In this document: one piece after another, positions 44,449 through 55,492 of the stretch
Layout: each line of letters opens with the position of its first letter
How positions within the stretch are numbered: position 1 is the stretch's first letter
From: Pseudocercospora fijiensis CIRAD86
Taxonomy: Eukaryota; Ascomycota; Dothideomycetes; Mycosphaerellales; Mycosphaerellaceae
Direction: 5' to 3'
Assembly (NCBI RefSeq): GCF_000340215.1
Contig: NW_006921540.1
Location: forward strand, 1,544,377-1,608,376
DNA: 64,000 nucleotides
Made by a program: the position numbers and the translations under genes
The notes under the pieces: generated by a model
The model's input: the letters and a program-made list of their open reading frames with translations, nothing else
What the model was told of the DNA's origin: nothing
The model's database searches: none

Positions 44449-45871
44449 GATGTCTTTATCATTGGAATGAATGATGGGTTTGCCAAGAGAGCTCATGTCA
44501 GGAGTCAAGGTTTGCTGTCGGCCAGTGATGTGTGATGTGGTTTCGCGCCTCCATTCACACAGAAATTACATGTGATGCTGCTCATGAGATCATGTCGCCC
44601 TTTGGCCGCAAAATGACCCAATAACAGGTTGTGGCTGCCTCAGACGTCTTCGAAAGCGAAGCTACAGTCACGGGGAATAATGGGGTGGTCATCCACGGCA
44701 GCAAGGACAGGCCAGGACAAGGAAAGCCACGTTCACGGATTGTTCCTTCTGCCGAGGTCGATGTCCGAACGCCCTGGCCGTGGCCCGTATGTCAAAGTTT
44801 CCCAGCAAGCAATGAAAAGATGGCTACTGGTGATATATCATTGCTTGAGCTCTTCACTCGCGAAAACACTTCTTTCTGATCACCTCTGAGCTACACGACG
44901 GCGAGCCAGCGCCTGATCACGTCGAGGGGGGAATATAGAAGAAATGCTTCCATCTTTTCAAGGAAGTGGATGGCCTTGGGCACGGCACCATTGAGCTCAT
45001 TGATCCGGATTCAAGATGTGCGGATCCTAGCATTGAGCTCATTTGGATGATCCGAATCCAAGACATACGGATCATACATCTTTGAAATGGGCTTCAGTCT
45101 TACTTACGGTGCTGTGGGGATGGTATGAAGTTGTCTCCTCGTGTGCGACCAAGACCACCACCACTAAGCACTATAGCAGGCAAGGAGAGTAGCTCTAGTT
45201 CAGGATGAGCGCCGAGGCAAATCAATAGTCGTGTTCTCCCGTAGAAGTTCGGGATTGATGATGCTGGGTCCAATATGATATCGACGAAAGACCCCCAACG
45301 GTGCCAACTTGGGCCTTCGCAGAGCATTTGCCTTTTGAAGTACACATGACAGCAGTGACATCGTTGTCGGTGATGTCAACCTCCTTTCAAAGCCATGCCA
45401 TGCCAAGACGAGTCTTTTGCTAACCCTTTCTAGGCTACCGATCATCGCTTGCTTGAAGCAGGACGCCTGATGAAGCTAAATTGTATGTATCCTCGATGTT
45501 GCCTTGCAATGACCTCCTAGATCTTGCACATACACAAAGCAGTTCGGTATGGCTTGCTTGTCCGGTGTAAGACAACCGACCTCTTTGCAATAATTACAGT
45601 CCCGCAATATTGCCATTTGCTGGAATTCCAATCCTCAGCGTCCCGCAACAGTCGAGTCCTGGCGCACGCTGGAACGGATCGGCAGCGCCAATGGCGGAGG
45701 ACATCGATATGGATATCGGTCCCACGACACTCGTGGCGTTGTGGAAGGATCGTAGCGCTGCCGGTTGTGAGCACATCATTCAGAGCGTCATATGCATTCT
45801 ACATGCTTGATCCCCAGCTCCTGCGCCTCTGTCTCAACTTCAGGTGTTCTTCGCGCAGGCGTTACCAGACG
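44449..45871. promoter_or_regulatory. Divergent intergenic region between the regulator and the membrane-protein gene
   Basis: A 1.4-kb region shared by two divergently transcribed genes. Its main feature is a repeated everted site at 44,991-45,073 (listed separately). Open frames inside (such as 45,524-45,871 plus) show no domain and are probably not translated. Confidence 0.55.
44991..45073. promoter_or_regulatory. Two GATCCG-N13-CGGATC everted sites in a direct repeat
   Basis: GATCCG at 45,002-45,007 pairs with CGGATC at 45,021-45,026, and GATCCG at 45,049-45,054 with CGGATC at 45,068-45,073. Spacing is exactly 13 bp in both. Each is preceded by TTGAGCTCATT (44,991 and 45,034). Paired CGG/CCG triplets at fixed spacing are the classical binding sites of dimeric Zn2Cys6 proteins, and such a regulator starts 554 bp away. 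Binding by that regulator is inference. Confidence 0.55.
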
Positions 45872-47269
45872 ATGCATTCCATCGGACTCATTTTACCTTT
45901 CCTGGCTTTCGTCGAGTCCGCCTTTGGACAGCTTGGCCAGTCGAATGCAACCGCTGGAGCTTTCACTGATATTCTGCTGTGCAACCAGACTTTTGCAGAT
46001 GCGAACGGGGTTAGTCCTTCCTGTCTTGACTTGATCGACCTGCATACTCACCTTGCAAGACTGGCGTCTTCACAGTCAATCCCAACGTCGATCAAGGAAC
46101 GCAGACGGATCAACCAGATAATGACACTGGGAAGACAAGACCTGTAGACCTGGCGGTCACGCTGGTTGAGGAACCCAACACTTCTCGTCTTCAATTGACA
46201 ACATGGCTCAACCCCCGAGGTGCCAACTACAGCGACGACTTTGGCCTCGGCTACGATGTATGCGGCATGGCTATTGGGCCTTTTCCAAACAACACGCTAT
46301 ACAGAGCACAGTCAGATAATGGTTCCTGCTACTCTGTGCTGGATGAGACCTGCGTCAACGACATCAAGATTTTGGCGCAGCAGTTTGCCTTGGAGTTGAC
46401 GTTGAATCCAACGCCGTATCCTAATAGCAACCTCACCGTCGACTCAATCAGCACGGTGTGCTCTGATATCGCTGCGAATTTGTCTTCGAATCTACCGAAA
46501 AGCTGCAAAAACTATTTTAAGGATGATACAACAGTTAGCAATGCTACTCGTGAGTATCCCCATCGTCTCCTCATGACATACCTGACACAAGGCAGCTCTG
46601 ACTGGATACAACTCCTCCATACTGTACGCGAACTGCTACACGAATGTGAGCCACAATGATGCATACTACGCGATCGAGACCTCTTTCGTCGATTACAATG
46701 ATGCCAACTACAATCTCCTGGGGCGAATCGCTGCACCAATTCTCGCCATTTGGATGCCTATAGCGAATGCCGAGCGACCAAGCACAATTCAGTATGCTAC
46801 CGCTGAATTGATCTGCGCAGGAGTAAAGAAGTTCAATCCGGGCAGCCGGGTCGCTGCATCGCTGCCGTCTCCGACCCCAGTCGGAAGCGGTGGTGGATTG
46901 GCTGGAGGCGCGATTGCTGGAATTGTTGTTGGTGTTGTGGTCGGTGTCGCTTTGATTGCAGCTTTGGCCGTATGGTGGTTGGTTTCTCAAAGACGAAGAG
47001 CGAGGAGTAATGCGGCCGTAGAAGTGACACCGCCGGAGAAAGGAACAAGTGATTACTCTTCAACAGGAGCAGGGCCACCTGGCGATGTCAAGGTCAATGA
47101 ACAAATGTCACCTACGGAAGCTCCGGATACGGCCCTATCGGAGCTGCCTCCATCAACCTCTACAAGGTCAGAATTGGACACAGGAAAGGGCGTCGAGCGT
47201 TTCGAGCTGCCTTCGGAGGCCTCCAAACCTGTGGAGCTTCCTGGGAGCGGAGCGGCCGTCCGAAATTAG
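45872..47269 (+). CDS. Single-pass membrane glycoprotein, unknown function
   Basis: Three exons: 45,872-46,009, 46,060-46,549 and 46,596-47,269, with introns of 50 and 46 nt. The product has 433 residues. It has a signal peptide (MHSIGLILPFLAFVESAFG), an extracellular part of about 280 residues with many N-glycosylation sequons (SNAT, NQT, NNT, NLT, NLS) and a dozen or so cysteines, and a Gly-rich linker (GSGGGLAGGA). One transmembrane helix (about residues 305-330, VVVGVALIAALAVWWLV) is followed by RRRAR and a Ser/Thr/Pro/Glu-rich cytosolic tail. This is the architecture of fungal type I surface proteins, possibly a sensor or receptor. I recognise no ectodomain family. The first AG at 46,058-46,059 was preferred as acceptor because the later one at 46,074-46,075 leads to a stop. 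It is transcribed divergently from the Zn2Cys6 gene. Confidence 0.78.
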
Positions 47270-48190
47270 CAGTCCAGTTATTCATTGATACGATACGAAA
47301 AGAAAGACGGATATATGCTCCATAAAACATGGAGGCAAGCTGCTCACGTAAGCTGGTGTTCCGTCCAAGATCGTGGTTTCTCGTTGCATGCCTTTGCACT
47401 GCTCCAACGGAAGTTGCTGGAATATATAGCAGCAATGCTTCACAGCCCTGAATTGCGCAACACATTTTTCGGTGTGATTGCCGTCCAGTGGCTACAGCAC
47501 ATCGGATAACGGTGTTTCCAACCGACCACCGAAACTGAAAGCCGATAAGGACATATTGTATGCCTATTAAGGTAATACTGGACCGGCCAGGGCAGATTGC
47601 TGAGCACTGGAGGAGCACGTACTTTGCGGAAATTTGCCGGAGTGTTGGAGATATATAATATGATAGAGTCCGAGTTGCCGTCGTTTTCTAGACTCTATAT
47701 TGGCAATCCCATTCTCGAGACACCGAAGAACTGCTTGTAATACTCGACCCACTACATATTCCGGAGGAAACAATAGCAGCTAGAGATAGAGATCTGCGAG
47801 CACGTCTCCGAAGCTTGCGTCTCGAACTTTTCGTTGAAGATCTTCGATGAGACCTTTACATTAACGCCGACCATTGGCAGGGACTTGCGTGGTCCTGAGT
47901 TGCGATGCTAAAGGGTTTCTCAACCTCTGGAGCTCCGCTCTTGGATACTATTTCACTGGTAGATTGCGTGATGCCGATTTTGCCGATCTGGGCATCCCGA
48001 GAGCAGAATATTTGCCGTTATCCAAACATCGAAAGTGGCCTATCTTGCAATTTAGTACTAGAGCTTCAACTTGCGGCTTGCTTGCCACAGCGACGCAGGC
48101 TACACAAGAAGTAGTGAAGCACTTTTGACAGCAGACATGCATCGCAAGTGGGAGAGGGTGTGCAGGTGTACCCGTCGACGATATTCCATT
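47270..48190. other. Intergenic, no gene supported
   Basis: Lies between two converging genes. The part near 47,640-47,760 is somewhat richer in TA but no repeat family or coding region is recognised. Confidence 0.55.
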
Positions 48191-49717
48191 TCATCTATTG
48201 ATCTGCGTTGATGATTTGAGCGTGGTACTTCGTCCTGGAACTCGTAGCAACACGGTCATCGCAAAACTCGAGAGAATGCTGGCGAGCAGGATAGCAATCA
48301 TAACCCAGTTCGAACCAATGTACACTGGATCCCTCGTTTTATCAGCAGGCCAACCCGAGAACAGGGCATAATTTGTCACAACTGAGCCCAAATTTCCAAG
48401 ACCAGACACTAGAGCCGTGGCAGCTGCCACTCCAACCTCACCATGCCTCGGTTGGAATATCTCTGCTGTCCATGTCATAGTGATAGGTACGGTAGGTCCC
48501 AGTCCGAAACCAACTACGAGAAGCCCAAAGTAGCGAGCCCATTTGGCTGAGGTGGAATCGCCGGCATAGGTAGTGATCAGGAGACCTATGATCTGAAGAA
48601 GCGTGGGGATGCTGAACCAGATCGCTCTTTGCTTGTTAAAGTGGTCACTGATTGGCGTTACGCAAAGAATTCCAATCAAATCACAGATCCAGATGGGCGC
48701 GTAGAGAAGACTGAGCTCCACGCCACTGAAAGTTGGATTGATCGCTTTGAGGATTACAGTGCCGTATGACTGAACTCCATTACCAACACCAACCACACCA
48801 AAGTACATGACAAGCAAGGGCCAGAAGCGCCAATCAACCAGGACTTTCCACAGATCCCGCATTGTCCAGTCAGAGCTGTGGTATGCAAGACTAAGCTCTC
48901 TATAGTGAAGCACTGCATCTTCGCCTTGCAACGCTGGCTTGGTCAGTGGCAAGAGCTTGTTCAGCCAAGTGGATTTCCTCTCCTCGTCTGGCGCCAGCGG
49001 TCTTTCCGGAAGCCACCAGATCAGCGCAAATCCGCAGACCAGAGTTACCAGACCCCAGATCAAGAACATCCATTGAAAGCCAACAAGACCACCATCACCA
49101 TCCAGCTTTTGGAAGCCAGCACTGACAAGACCGACTACGGCTGCAGAGACTTGAGAAGCAGTAAAGTACCAACCCACACGCTTGGCCATCTTGTGCGGAG
49201 GATAGAAGAGAGTCAGAAATAGCGACATTCCTGGCCACATGCCAGCTTCTACTGCGCCAAGCAGGAGTCTCAGCACATAGTAGCCTGCGGCGTTCTTCAT
49301 GCCCACCATAGCTGTGCCGATGATGCCCACACTGATCACAATACGAGCAAGCCAAGCTGAAGGGGAAAGCTTGCTCATTGCCAGGTTGGAAGGCACCTCG
49401 AGAACAACATAGGACACGTAGAATAGTGCCAATCCCGTTGACACGCGGTGCGATGAGATGCCAAGATAGCTCCCAAGATCGTGGCCATTACTGGTGTTCA
49501 TGGTCTGGGCCAGGCCGACATTTGATCGAACGGCTGAGCAGAGGAAGTAGAGGGTCCAAAAGGGAGGGATGATTCTCAAATCGAGCTTTCTGTAGATCTG
49601 GCGCATGCGCGACGGCTCGACAGGTTCGCCATTCTCAGGGGCCTCTTCGTTGATTATTCCCGCGTCCTTGTAGGGCTCTTGGGAGCCGGTTCGAAGTGGC
49701 CCAGCCATACTTGTCAT
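48191..49717 (-). CDS. MFS transporter of the Dal5/Tna1 (anion:cation symporter) type
   Basis: Intronless frame of 508 residues from the ATG at 49,717; the frame extends further upstream but only with a TTG. A hydrophilic N-terminus of about 45 residues precedes about 12 membrane segments. The pattern is that of the allantoate/nicotinate permease family: KLDLRIIPPFWTLYFLC in helix 1, LFYVSYVVLEVPSNLAMSKL, then LRLLLGAVEAGMWPGM and LIWWLPERPLAPDEE at the start of the central loop. Members import organic anions such as allantoate, nicotinate, pantothenate or biotin precursors by proton symport at the plasma membrane. The substrate cannot be read from sequence. It sits at the right edge of gene island 1, about 250 bp from the DNA transposon. 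A second, different member of the family is at 56,807-58,443. Confidence 0.9.
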   Translation of the reverse strand: MTSMAGPLRTGSQEPYKDAGIINEEAPENGEPVEPSRMRQIYRKLDLRIIPPFWTLYFLCSAVRSNVGLAQTMNTSNGHDLGSYLGISSHRVSTGLALFYVSYVVLEVPSNLAMSKLSPSAWLARIVISVGIIGTAMVGMKNAAGYYVLRLLLGAVEAGMWPGMSLFLTLFYPPHKMAKRVGWYFTASQVSAAVVGLVSAGFQKLDGDGGLVGFQWMFLIWGLVTLVCGFALIWWLPERPLAPDEERKSTWLNKLLPLTKPALQGEDAVLHYRELSLAYHSSDWTMRDLWKVLVDWRFWPLLVMYFGVVGVGNGVQSYGTVILKAINPTFSGVELSLLYAPIWICDLIGILCVTPISDHFNKQRAIWFSIPTLLQIIGLLITTYAGDSTSAKWARYFGLLVVGFGLGPTVPITMTWTAEIFQPRHGEVGVAAATALVSGLGNLGSVVTNYALFSGWPADKTRDPVYIGSNWVMIAILLASILSSFAMTVLLRVPGRSTTLKSSTQINR

Positions 49718-49961
49718 CTTGCAAGACTTGTACAAGTCGGTCAGAGGGGTAGCCGATGTGAGGAGAAGGAGAAGGCAGCATGTTGATATGAGTGCGTGTC
49801 ATCACCAGTGGGACGATTTCTTTTTCACCGAGAGCGGATCCTTCTGTGCAGTCGAATTGCGAAGCTTTGCGGAGCTCGGCCCGTTTCCCTCTCGCCATTC
49901 TATTCCATATCCAGGGTTCCGTCACACACTTCACGCCCGCTGATCGCGGGGTTTCTAGCCA
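49718..49961. promoter_or_regulatory. Promoter region of the Dal5-type transporter
   Basis: About 240 bp of normal composition, ending abruptly at the TA target site of the DNA transposon at 49,962. Most of the upstream regulatory region may have been separated by that insertion. Confidence 0.45.
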
Positions 49962-49963
49962 TA

Positions 49964-50008
49964 CGTAAAATCGCTTTTTCTTAGTAGGCCACACGTAAAA
50001 CTCGATAA
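49964..50008 (+). repeat. Left TIR of the Fot1/pogo-like element
   Basis: 45 bp, CGTAAAATCG... to ...TCGATAA, preceded by TA. Confidence 0.93.
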
Positions 50009-50269
50009 GTGGTATATTCCAGTCCTATATAGATATCTAGGTAGGTGCAATATTAAACCGCGAGTCTAAATATAATATTAGCTAGTTTATCCGAGCGTAT
50101 AGTAGTCGTAGGACCTCGCTATCGCTATTTCTTATATAATCCTTAGTAGGCGCGTCCACCTTATTCTAAAGCGTATATTCCTCGTGTTCCTCCTGTTTCT
50201 TATATTCTACTATACGGATCGTATATAAAACTCGGTATAGGGCGTAAAAGGGGCAAAAAGGTAAAAAGG

Positions 50270-52980
50270 GTATAGGCCGAGCGGTTAACCGAGACGGAGA
50301 GGGCAGAGAGGGTAGTAGAACGCGTCGTTTCGAAGTACTACGAATTAGAGGCTAAATCGGATAAGAAGAAGGTTAGCATTCGAGCGCTTTATAAGAGTAA
50401 GAAGGCAACTAGCCTATATTCTCGTATTTACTAGCGGTTAAGAGGCCGTAGATCGCTATTTAATCGTCTATTAACTAACACTAAACTAGACGAGTCTTAA
50501 GAGCTAGCGCTAGCGGATTATTGTCGAGAGAGGGACGTAATAGGTATATTCTTGCTAGTAGCGTTAATCGTTATCGTAGCGATAGAGATACTAGTTAGCC
50601 TATTGCTAGAGGGGATGCCGAAGGATACAATACCGCTATTTAGTATAGACTAGGCCGACCGCTTTCTAAAGCGCTATAGACTTAGCAAAGTCAAGTCTAA
50701 GCCGATTAAGGTATAGCGGAAGGAGGCTTACGACCCTTCTATAATAAGGAGTTAGTTTAACCGCTTTAAGGCGATAATTTCGCGACTAGGTATAAAGCCG
50801 CGGAATATATAGAATTTTAATAAGACTGGCTTCCGAGTTAGAATAGGTAGTAACGAGTATATCGTTATAATAGATACGAAGCGGCGCGCCTAGACCGAAT
50901 GTAATAGCAACCGTACGTATATAACTATCGTCGAGACCGTTAATGCCTTCGGTAAGGTAGTAGATTATTAGTTAATTGTAAAAGGTATAATAGTCTAAGA
51001 ACGGTAGGTACCGAAGGAAGGTAAGTCTATTGCTACTACCTAAGGCAAGAACGACGTTACCTACTAACTAATATACCCTCGTTCTTAGGCAAGGACAACT
51101 TCTTAATTACTGTTAATAAGTCTAGATATATAACCGACGATACTACAATGCACTATATCCGCTAGTTTAAGCGGAAGACAAGGCCTAAAGATCTAGAAGA
51201 ATAGAGGGTGCTTCTATACGATAATTACGGCTTCTACTGCTTTAAGGAGTTTGCAGCCTTTGCAAAGCGGCATAAGATTTAACTATAGGGCCTATAACTA
51301 CACACTTTACACTTTATGCAGCTGTTAGATATTATCCTGTTCTAGGTATATAAACTGAGGCATAGGCAAGCAGTGTTAGAGGCTATATACCGTAGTATTA
51401 GTAAATTCGGAATACCTAAGTTCATCGAGGCGCTCTCGGCTATTCGTAGCAAGACGTTTACCTCTTATAATATAAGGTTAGTATTTCGGAAGATAGGCAT
51501 ATTCCCAATTAATAGGGAGGTCCCTTATAGGCATATTCGAGATTAGTATAGAGCTACTAACTATAACTAGAACTAGCAAACAATTAAGGGCGAATTAGTA
51601 TAGGAAGAAGTCCGCTATAATAAATCGCTAGCAATAGCGGAGGTCGCTTAGTAGGAGCATATCGCGTCGGTTAAGCAATAACGTTCCGTAGAGCCTACTA
51701 TTATCGATCTAGAAGGCTAGGCTTACGCTAATAGTCGCTACTACCTCGGGGATCTCGAAAACTTAATTGCTTAGGGCATGCTATCGTTACCCCCTACGCT
51801 ACCTTAGCGAATACCGATACCCGAACTGCCGCAATAGCTCCTTAATACTACGACTAGCCCTCGTACGATTAAGGCGTCTCGTAGTGCTATACAAGCTTGT
51901 AAGGACTTCCGACGTTCTTATCTAAAACTAGCCCTATAGGGTATCGATCCTATATTACTATTATTTAACCTATTTTCCTCGTTACCTATAAAGCAAGTAG
52001 AAGAAGCCTATACTATCTTAGTTAACGCGGCTATCTGTAAAGGCGAGGAATATAAGCGTAAATACTAGTCTACGAGCATTATTAAGCGAGCAAAGAAGCG
52101 ATAGAAGGAGCAGCCTAATCGGCTTATAAGGGTAGGTGCTATCGAGGCGAATAAATTGCGCTTACAAGTTACGTAACAAGACAAGGACCTAGTTAACAAT
52201 AACCGCCGGAAGATGTTATAGGAGGTATAGAATACTATTAGCAAGGCACGCTTATATCGGCTTAAGTGCAGTAAGGCCTTCCGTATCGTATTTAATAACA
52301 ATAGCAAGACTAAATAGACAGACGTTAACCTTTAGTCTATCGATAAGCCGCTATAGCGTATCTTCGACCTATAGCTTCTCGATAGCAATAATACCTCGAA
52401 GAAGACTAGTAATCTATATGCGACTATTCTTAGCGATTACAGGCGCCGCACCGATATAACTAATAGCGGTATAGTTACCTATAGCTAGAGTAAGCTAAGG
52501 ATACTGCTATTGCCGACTCGTACTTATAACTATAAAGGCGATATTATAGTATAGACTATTAAGCCAAAGCGGCGACTAAATAGCCTATTCGCGTAAGAGC
52601 CTAATACTCGATTAGACTAGCTCTAGCAAGACGAGGCGCTGCTTAATAAAGATACCGTATATACTGCAATTTAGCCTTATTTAGTACCTCCTCGTCGCCG
52701 CTACGAGTCTATACAAAGCAAGCGATATTTCTACGAGCCTCCGAAGAAATCTAGTCGTTACAAAGGCGCGGTTGCTAGTAGCAAGAACAACCCTATTAAG
52801 CTAGAAGAGGTAGATAGTAGATATAGTAGTAGTTAGCTATTTACTTAGCAAGAAGAGGTAGTAGTTATATAATAGACATATAGGCCGACCTGTAAAGTGA
52901 TTAACTATATAGTTGACGCGAGGTATACGCGGAGGCCGATTGTTAGCCTATTCTAACTACCTGTAGTCGCAATTTAGTCG
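50270..52980 (+). pseudogene. Fot1/pogo-type transposase relic
   Basis: Reading RIP stops as Gln gives a CENP-B-like helix-turn-helix N-terminal region (about 50,300-50,700, including ADYCRERE and a Gly-Met-Pro segment) and the start of the DDE domain. There FNKTGFRVRIG (about 50,810-50,850) corresponds to the conserved FDETGF box, with the first Asp now Asn through RIP, followed by TIVETVNAFG. The rest of the catalytic domain follows to about 51,560. The C-terminal part to 52,980 is a low-complexity Arg/Lys/Gln-rich tail. Such transposases cut and paste at TA. It is dead because of numerous stops and the active-site change. Confidence 0.82.
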
Positions 52981-53064
52981 CTAATATACCGGAAATCTAC
53001 TGCTTCTTAACCCTTATCGCACTTATATTCAATTTCCCATTATATGTGCTCTACAACATTATTG

Positions 53065-53109
53065 TTATCGAATTTTACGTGTGGCCTACTAAGAAAAAGC
53101 GATTTTACG
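53065..53109 (-). repeat. Right TIR of the Fot1/pogo-like element
   Basis: Inverted copy of 49,964-50,008, followed by TA at 53,110-53,111. Confidence 0.93.
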
Positions 53110-53111
53110 TA

Positions 53112-53715
53112 TAGCTTGAATCCCCGAGCTAGGGCGAGGGGTGAAGTGGGCTGACGCAACCCCGGATAATCGATGGACAGCTGAGCGGGTGAACTGTGGA
53201 AGATCGAAGGGAGTGTATACACACGCGAAGACACGAAATGAGACAATTTGGCCATTCCCGAGTCAATACACCGAGCCGGCTCATTCAGCCTCCGCAGGCG
53301 CATTTCTCCGCGTCGTTATATACCTTCGAGGCCCACACAGCTCGTGCGACCAAGGTATTCATGATACGCATCAAAGAATGGTCCAGGAACGTTTCTAGCG
53401 CTCACGCTGATTCTAAGTGTGTCACGACCAGGAGCACATCATGCTCTAGTAGTCGCTGCAGGCGCAGGAGGAATCTGATCACGGGCAAGCCACAACTTGG
53501 CCCAGTGCCGCTTCGGCGGTGTGCATTCGCCGTGAGCATTGATTGATTCAAGACTTCTCAAGATGGCAAAACTGACGCTTCGTCTGGCTCGATTCCTGCA
53601 GCCTTCACACACACACACTAAGGCAGTCTTTATTGATGTCTCAATGTACGACGACAACAATATACATGCAACGGAGCTCACATGACGTGGCAACATCTGT
53701 TTCGTCTCCAGGCAG
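53112..53715. other. Intergenic, no gene supported
   Basis: Normal composition right up to the transposon edge. Contains a short (CA)n run near 53,607-53,620. Overlapping open frames lack domains. Confidence 0.55.
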
Positions 53716-54852
53716 TTACTGATATGCGTGCGGCGCGACTTTGTACTTCCAGAATGTTTCTGCGCAATGCCCATAGACCATGTTTGCTTTGGTGCGTTTG
53801 TGCAAAGCTTTGATCTGGGGGTAAAGATGGTCAGCAACAAGCGCAGTCACGCAGCAAGTCAGAAGCACAATACCATCTGATGAGAAGCGACCCAATCATC
53901 ATGGTCACGAGCCAGCCAGCCCTGGGGCACGTCTGCTTCGTAATTCTCGTGAACATGGTATTGATCCGTCGTGAAAATCCAGGTTCTATGACACCCATGT
54001 TAACTGAAAAGTCGAGGCCGCTTTGGTGCCATATACATTACCCGCTCTCCCTAAGATTGACTTGCATGATCATTAATCCCGGCGTGTGTCCCGGAGAATG
54101 CCTCAAATTAATGCCAGGAGCGAGTTCCAAAAAGCTACCATGTACTGCCTTCCAGTTCAAATTCGGATCCAAGTCCTTGGGTAGATAAACACCCAGATCA
54201 GACTTGGTAGCGACGGAGTAGAAAGCATGCTTGATCTCCTTCTCGTGAACATAGATTGGGACGTCAGTGCCCTTGAAGTTCTCCAGACCGCCAGCATGGT
54301 CGATATGCAGGTGGCCCATGATCACAGCCTTCACGTCCTTGATTTCGTGGCCAGTCTTGGCGATTTGAGCTGGTAGCTCATGCTCCTCGGTGTAATCGCA
54401 TCGAGCGAAAATGTCATTGGTAGGTGCACCCCAGACTTCAGGGTAATTTTGCCCGGCACCGGTCTCAAACAGGATGAGACCTTCAGTGGGATGCTCGATG
54501 AGCACGGAGATGATTACCATCTTGCGCCGAGGAGCTGGCTTGTCCGGTTGAGAGGCGGTGTTGGCTGTGACGCCACGCACGAAGAAACCATCATCTGAAG
54601 CATACGGAGTTAGGCAAGGTCTCAGACATGTTGTATGCCTTGTGGTCGTTCGATTTACCTGCTTCGATGTTTCCGCAGTGTAGTAACTATCAAGACTCGA
54701 CATGAGCAATCTATCTATTGCATTATCCCGACGATCTCATTTACCCATAGCTTCGTGCCCTTCTATCTGTAAGTCTGATGTCATCCGTTTTCAACATCCA
54801 TACTTACTGGCGGTGCCTGGTTGACGATGTCAAGACCGAAAGGAGCTGCCAT
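53716..54852 (-). CDS. Metallo-beta-lactamase fold hydrolase, lactonase-like
   Basis: Proposed exons: 54,808-54,852, 54,042-54,658, 53,874-53,985 and 53,716-53,814, giving about 290 residues. The family hydrolyses lactones or related esters with two metal ions. Metal-binding motif GHLHIDHAGG is present (HxHxDH), then a further His in HSPGHTPG and the Asp in FTTDQYHV. The family's terminal GHD appears as YGHCAE. The sequences NTASQPDKPAPRRKM, YTEEHELP and VPQGWLARDHDDW are typical of the fungal homologues of bacterial N-acyl-homoserine lactonases. The three-exon 3' part is well supported by frame. The link between the 15-residue first exon (MAAPFGLDIVNQAPP) and exon 2 is uncertain: the intron would be about 149 nt and the splice site ambiguous. 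Probably cytosolic. Role may be lactone detoxification or catabolism. Confidence 0.85.
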
Positions 54853-55492
54853 TTCGCTAGTTTGAAGAAGAGATGGTGATTGCGAGCACGATTTGTGCAG
54901 TCTGTTGTAAGCTAGGGTGAGGAAGATGGAGGTAAGTATGTTTCCAATGCCTGGAGCACCAAGTCAGCCCTCGGTCCGGCTCGTAGTATTGCACCTGCTG
55001 GTCCATGTCAAGAATCAGTCAGCTGATGAGTGCATGGCAGTCCTCCCCTCGTCCGCTCCGAATGTCATTTGTGGCATTTTTGTGGAGCAGGCAAGCTCAT
55101 TATTACCTTCCAAGAGCTCAGAGCTGAACGCCAAAAGTGGCAATTTTGCGGAACGCCATGCCTGAAATGGGAGAATCTCTGTATTCATCTAATCATGATA
55201 TTTCATGGACATAATTTCTTCCATTCCGGCGCTACGGAGCAGATCCAAGGCAGTCGGTGAGAGATGTCGGGTGATAGGTTGCAGAGCTTGGGCGGCGGCG
55301 GATAGAATAGGCACGAAAGAGGCAATACCTGATGTCTATTAGCGTCACGCGTTCGAGTGTGCAAGTGACTGATAGATAGCAATTTTCCCAGCACTGACTT
55401 CCGAGGGCCATTCCATTGATTCTTGCACGCCATGATTCCACGTAGGAGGGACGGGGCGCAGCTGAGCAGCATAGTTGGGAGTCAGCGCGGCA
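54853..55492. other. Intergenic between two minus-strand genes
   Basis: 640 bp including the lactonase promoter and the peroxin terminator. No gene or repeat seen. Confidence 0.55.

Larger units (their letters stand above)
49964..53109 (+). mobile_element. Fot1/pogo-like DNA transposon, RIP-inactivated
   Basis: A 3,146-bp element with 45-bp inverted repeats (49,964-50,008 and 53,065-53,109; one mismatch, a C/T difference) beginning CGTAAAATCGCTTTTTC. It is flanked by TA on both sides (49,962-49,963 and 53,110-53,111), the target duplication of Tc1/mariner/pogo elements. Each inverted repeat contains the ACGTAAAA word twice. The interior is strongly RIP-mutated while the sequence just outside is not. 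It separates gene islands 1 and 2. Confidence 0.93.

Noticed and set aside
46571..46990. Open frames antisense to the membrane glycoprotein
   Set aside because: They are shadows of the spliced gene, whose exons, signal peptide and membrane helix form a coherent protein.
690..52980. Pervasive in-frame TAA/TAG at Gln positions, as in an alternative genetic code
   Set aside because: Genes in the two islands use the standard code with normal stops; the pattern is limited to repeats and follows CpA to TpA mutation, so RIP explains it.
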